Part shown: positions 38,726-41,019 of the stretch, in pieces
How positions within the stretch are numbered: position 1 is the first letter of the stretch
How the letters are laid out: every line of letters begins with the position of its first letter
Origin: Terrimicrobiaceae bacterium
GTDB lineage: Bacteria; Verrucomicrobiota; Verrucomicrobiia; Chthoniobacterales; JAATET01
Direction of reading: 5' to 3'
Length of the DNA: 41,019 bases
NCBI GenBank assembly: GCA_028713285.1
Contig: JAQTOP010000023.1
Span: 1-41,019, forward strand
Position numbers and translations under genes: made by a program
Notes under the pieces: generated by a model
Told to the model about the DNA's origin: nothing
The model's database searches: none
The model's input: only the letters and a program-made list of their open reading frames with translations

Positions 38726-39388
38726 TCACGCGGTGCGCCTCATTTCCATCCCCGCGCGCTCCCGCACGGCCAGGCGCATCCCCGCCGCCAGCTCCGCCCG
38801 CGGCTGCTCGAGCGCGTCGAGTTCCCACGAGGAATCGCAGTGGATGCGCAACCGGGCGCCCTCGGCGATCGGCCGCTCGCTCAGGACGAGCAGGCTCGTG
38901 GCCGCCGATTCCAGGATGCGCTGGAACCGATGCCAGGTGCTCGACGGAATCCGGCGCAGCGCGTCCGCCGGGACGCCCTGGACGTCCAGCACGACCAGCG
39001 GGAGATTGCCGTCGCGCAACAGCAGATCCGTGGCGCGGATCGCCTGCCGCGCATCGCGGCAGCGCACCCAGAGCATGCGCCGGAGGAGCGGACCGGCCCA
39101 TTGCGAGGGGTCGAAGCTGTCGCCGCCGTCCACCAGCGCCAGATGCCAGCCGTCGCGGAGCGCCTGTTCGAGAAGCATGCCGAGCAGGAGCGGACCGCTG
39201 CCGGTCGTGCCGGAAAATTCATTGATCGCGCCGCGCCGAAGGCCGCCGACCGCCCGGTCGATCGCCGCGCAGCCGCTCGCGAGCGCTTCACCGGGCTCCG
39301 CGCGGGGATGTGGAAATTGACCGGCCAGCTGCGTGCGCAGCGCCTCGAAGCGCAGGATTTTTTCGGCGCGGTTGTCGGCGGTTTCCAT
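38726..39388 (-). CDS. imuA: ImuA, RecA/SulA-like mutasome protein
   Basis: The 220-aa protein is of the ImuA type, a RecA-related fold. GAINEFSGTTGSGPLLLGML (about 53-72) occupies the P-loop position, but the degenerate GTTGSGP lacks a clear GKT/S, so ATP binding is doubtful. Strand-like blocks WHLALVDGGDSFDP, LPLVVLDVQGV and AATSLLVLSE follow. ImuA is required with ImuB and DnaE2 for induced mutagenesis in other bacteria. GAGGAGG 5 bases upstream supports the start at 39388. It lies 10 bases after the lexA stop. I assign it by position and the RecA-like pattern rather than by a unique motif. Confidence 0.85.
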   Translation of the reverse strand: METADNRAEKILRFEALRTQLAGQFPHPRAEPGEALASGCAAIDRAVGGLRRGAINEFSGTTGSGPLLLGMLLEQALRDGWHLALVDGGDSFDPSQWAGPLLRRMLWVRCRDARQAIRATDLLLRDGNLPLVVLDVQGVPADALRRIPSSTWHRFQRILESAATSLLVLSERPIAEGARLRIHCDSSWELDALEQPRAELAAGMRLAVRERAGMEMRRTA

Positions 39389-39398
39389 GGCAGCCTCC

Positions 39399-40004
39399 TC
39401 ACCGCACCCGGATCAACGCGCGGAAGATTCCCTGAACGATCAGCTCGGCCGCCGGAATGAGGTCGGGGTAGTCCGGGTTCTCCGCCTGCAACCATGGGCG
39501 TCCGCGCCGCACGCGATAGCGCTTGAGCGTCGTCGCGCCATCGATGAGCGCGGCCACGATGTCGCCATTCGCGGGCCCGGGGCCGTGCTCGAGGATGACG
39601 ACACCCCCGTCGAGAATGCCCGCGCCCGTCATGGAATCCCCGCGCACATCGAGCCCGAAGAGCCGGGAATTTTTTGGCAGGCGCAGGGCGTCGGCATCGA
39701 CCGCGAGCGAGCGGTCGGCCGTCTGCTCGGAGGACTCCGGCGCGCCGGCGGGAATCGCTCCGAAGATCGGGACGTCGATGATGCGCGGCAGGCCATGCGG
39801 GCCCGCGAGCCGGATGTTGCGGCAGGCGCCGGGCTCGCGGCGGATGGCCCCCTTTTTTTCGAGTGCGTCGAGGTGGCCGCTGACGGTATTTGGGGAACTG
39901 AATCCGAATTGTTCCTGAATCTCCGCGATGCTGGGGCTCACCCCGCGGACGCGCTGGCAGTCGCGAATGAAATGAAGAATCTCGCTCTGGCGTGGGCTGG
40001 GCAT
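39399..40004 (-). CDS. lexA: LexA repressor, cassette-associated
   Basis: The 201-aa SOS repressor. The N-terminal winged helix has SPSIAEIQEQFGFSSPNTVS (about 23-42). The self-cleavage site is Ala86-Gly87 in IPAGAPE. The Ser-Lys dyad is Ser124 in VRGDSMTGAGI and Lys161 in TTLKRYRV. It heads the operon lexA-imuA-imuB-dnaE2, known in several phyla as a DNA damage-inducible mutagenesis cassette. It shares a 59-base divergent region with dinB. A 16-base palindrome (40006-40021) ends 1 base before its ATG. No Shine-Dalgarno is visible, so the message may be leaderless. A genome may carry a second lexA elsewhere; that cannot be seen here. Confidence 0.95.
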   Translation of the reverse strand: MPSPRQSEILHFIRDCQRVRGVSPSIAEIQEQFGFSSPNTVSGHLDALEKKGAIRREPGACRNIRLAGPHGLPRIIDVPIFGAIPAGAPESSEQTADRSLAVDADALRLPKNSRLFGLDVRGDSMTGAGILDGGVVILEHGPGPANGDIVAALIDGATTLKRYRVRRGRPWLQAENPDYPDLIPAAELIVQGIFRALIRVR

Positions 40005-40005
40005 A

Positions 40006-40021
40006 CCGTATAAACATACGG
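40006..40021. promoter_or_regulatory. Candidate LexA operator between lexA and dinB
   Basis: CCGTAT and ATACGG flank a 4-base AAAC spacer, a perfect 6+6 inverted repeat. It overlaps TATAAA on the plus strand, usable as a dinB -10 element, and on the minus strand it abuts the lexA start codon. Position between a LexA gene and two SOS-type transcription units makes an operator likely. It differs from the E. coli CTG-N10-CAG and B. subtilis GAAC-N4-GTTC boxes. Confidence 0.62.
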
Positions 40022-40063
40022 GTATTGCCGCTCTCCCGGTTCGGCAAGCAGGGAATGTCCATC

Positions 40064-41019
40064 ATGCGCAAAATCATCCATCTCGACATGGACTGCTTCT
40101 ATGCGGCCGTCGAAATGCGGGAGCGGCCCGAGCTGGCGGGCCGGCCGGTCGCGGTCGGCGGGGGCAGCCGGCGGGGGGTCGTGACGACCTGCAACTACGA
40201 GGCGCGGCGGTTCGGCGTGCATTCGGCGATGCCCGGCTTCCTGGCCCGGGAGCGCTGCCCGGAGCTCGTGTTCCTGCCCGTCCGCTTCGATCTCTACCGA
40301 ACCGAGTCGCAGCGCATCCGCGCCATCCTGCGGGAATACACGCCCCTCGTCGAACCGCTCTCGCTGGACGAGGCGTATCTCGACGTGACGGCCTCGAGCG
40401 CGTTTGCCTGGGAGATCGCGAAGGAAATCCGTGCGCGCATCCGCACCGAGACGGGGCTCACCGCCTCCGCCGGCGTGGCGCCGAACAAGATGCTGGCAAA
40501 GATCGCGAGCGACTGGCGCAAGCCCGACGGCCAGTTTGCCATCCTGCCGGGAGCCATCGCGGAATTCATGCGGGAACTTCCCGTCAGGAAAATCTGGGGG
40601 ATCGGCCCGAAAAGCGCCGAACGCATGGCGGCCCGCGGCATTCACACCTGCGGCGACCTTCAGCGATTCCCCCTTCCGGAAATGATCCAGCGCCACGGCA
40701 AATGGGGGGAGGAGCTTTACCGGCTCTGCCGGGGCGAGGACGACCGCGCGGTGCGCCCCGACCGCATCCGCAAATCGCTCAGCAACGAGTCCACGCTCTC
40801 CGCAAACCTCACGACGCTCGAGGAATGCCGCGATGCCCTCGCGGGACTCGCGGAGGAGGTGCTCCTGGAAATCCGGCAGAAGGCCGCCGGGCGCCGCATC
40901 CGGAAGGCGTTCGTGAAAATCAAATACGCCGATTTCACGCGCACGACGCGGGAATGCGTGTGCCCGGAGCCGACGGTCGCGGTGTTCCTGCAATTGCTCG
41001 ACGCGGCCCACGGACGCCG
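40064..41019 (+). CDS. dinB: DNA polymerase IV (DinB, Y family), 3' end beyond window
   Basis: Reads MRKIIHLDMDCFYAAVEMRE from 40064, with the Y-family catalytic DMDxFxAxVE (Asp8, Asp10) and LSLDEAYLD (Asp102, Glu103). The helix-hairpin-helix GIGPKSAERMAARGIHTCGD and the start of the little finger (RKSLSNESTLSANL) follow. About 318 codons are present and the C-terminal end is cut by the window. An upstream in-frame ATG at 40055 sits only 1 base after AGGG; ATG 40064, with that site 9 bases away, is preferred. Pol IV performs translesion synthesis and is usually LexA-regulated. Here it diverges from the lexA cassette and shares its operator region. Confidence 0.95.
   Translation, partial: MRKIIHLDMDCFYAAVEMRERPELAGRPVAVGGGSRRGVVTTCNYEARRFGVHSAMPGFLARERCPELVFLPVRFDLYRTESQRIRAILREYTPLVEPLSLDEAYLDVTASSAFAWEIAKEIRARIRTETGLTASAGVAPNKMLAKIASDWRKPDGQFAILPGAIAEFMRELPVRKIWGIGPKSAERMAARGIHTCGDLQRFPLPEMIQRHGKWGEELYRLCRGEDDRAVRPDRIRKSLSNESTLSANLTTLEECRDALAGLAEEVLLEIRQKAAGRRIRKAFVKIKYADFTRTTRECVCPEPTVAVFLQLLDAAHGR

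Overview
The window is a GC-rich (roughly 62-66% by eye) bacterial chromosome segment, densely coding on both strands, with about 32 genes and no intergenic gap above about 160 bases. I see no rRNA, tRNA, CRISPR array or intact insertion sequence. The gene families fit a Gram-negative-type heterotroph: an MsbA-like exporter, a lipoprotein, a Tat-exported ferritin-like protein and a prepilin-like protein. My best guess is Verrucomicrobiota (Spartobacteria or Opitutia type). That is inference from gene content only; no phylogenetic marker was compared.

Layout. Positions 1-8160 hold metabolism and envelope genes: the 3'-truncated aldehyde dehydrogenase, an NfeD-flotillin membrane pair, polyphosphate kinase 2, a small membrane protein, serA, and an MsbA-like ABC exporter.

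Positions 8217-17680 hold a minus-strand defence operon, read in transcription order: SNF2-type helicase, AAA ATPase, DUF4276/TOPRIM-like protein, type III DNA methyltransferase (Mod), GxxExxY protein, type III restriction subunit (Res). Three of its junctions are 4-base ATGA overlaps. It looks like a type III restriction-modification core that carries an ATPase-TOPRIM pair and a further putative nuclease. A dispersed palindromic repeat occurs twice here. One copy is compact and is translated in frame inside the helicase. The other is split, its two arms forming the 5' and 3' ends of the GxxExxY gene. The simplest reading is that GxxExxY is a mobile gene delimited by repeat arms, and that the compact palindrome is its gene-less form. 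This is the most novel signal in the window.

Positions 17835-28185 hold a YqaA/DedA-type membrane protein coupled to a DUF502 protein, a 64-aa orphan with a perfect Shine-Dalgarno, purB, a lipoprotein polysaccharide deacetylase preceded by a 7-codon coupled reading frame, an 80-aa orphan, a secreted protein of unknown function, an amino acid permease, a Tat-exported ferritin-like protein, an ECF sigma/anti-sigma pair and a prepilin-like protein.

Positions 28194-34188 hold nagA, a hybrid sensor kinase with two receiver domains, an RluA-type pseudouridine synthase and an aldo/keto reductase.

Positions 34200-41019 hold the mutagenesis cassette lexA-imuA-imuB-dnaE2 on the minus strand, divergent from dinB (Pol IV, cut by the window end). 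A 16-base palindrome between lexA and dinB is the candidate LexA operator. Together these genes form a damage-inducible translesion synthesis module.
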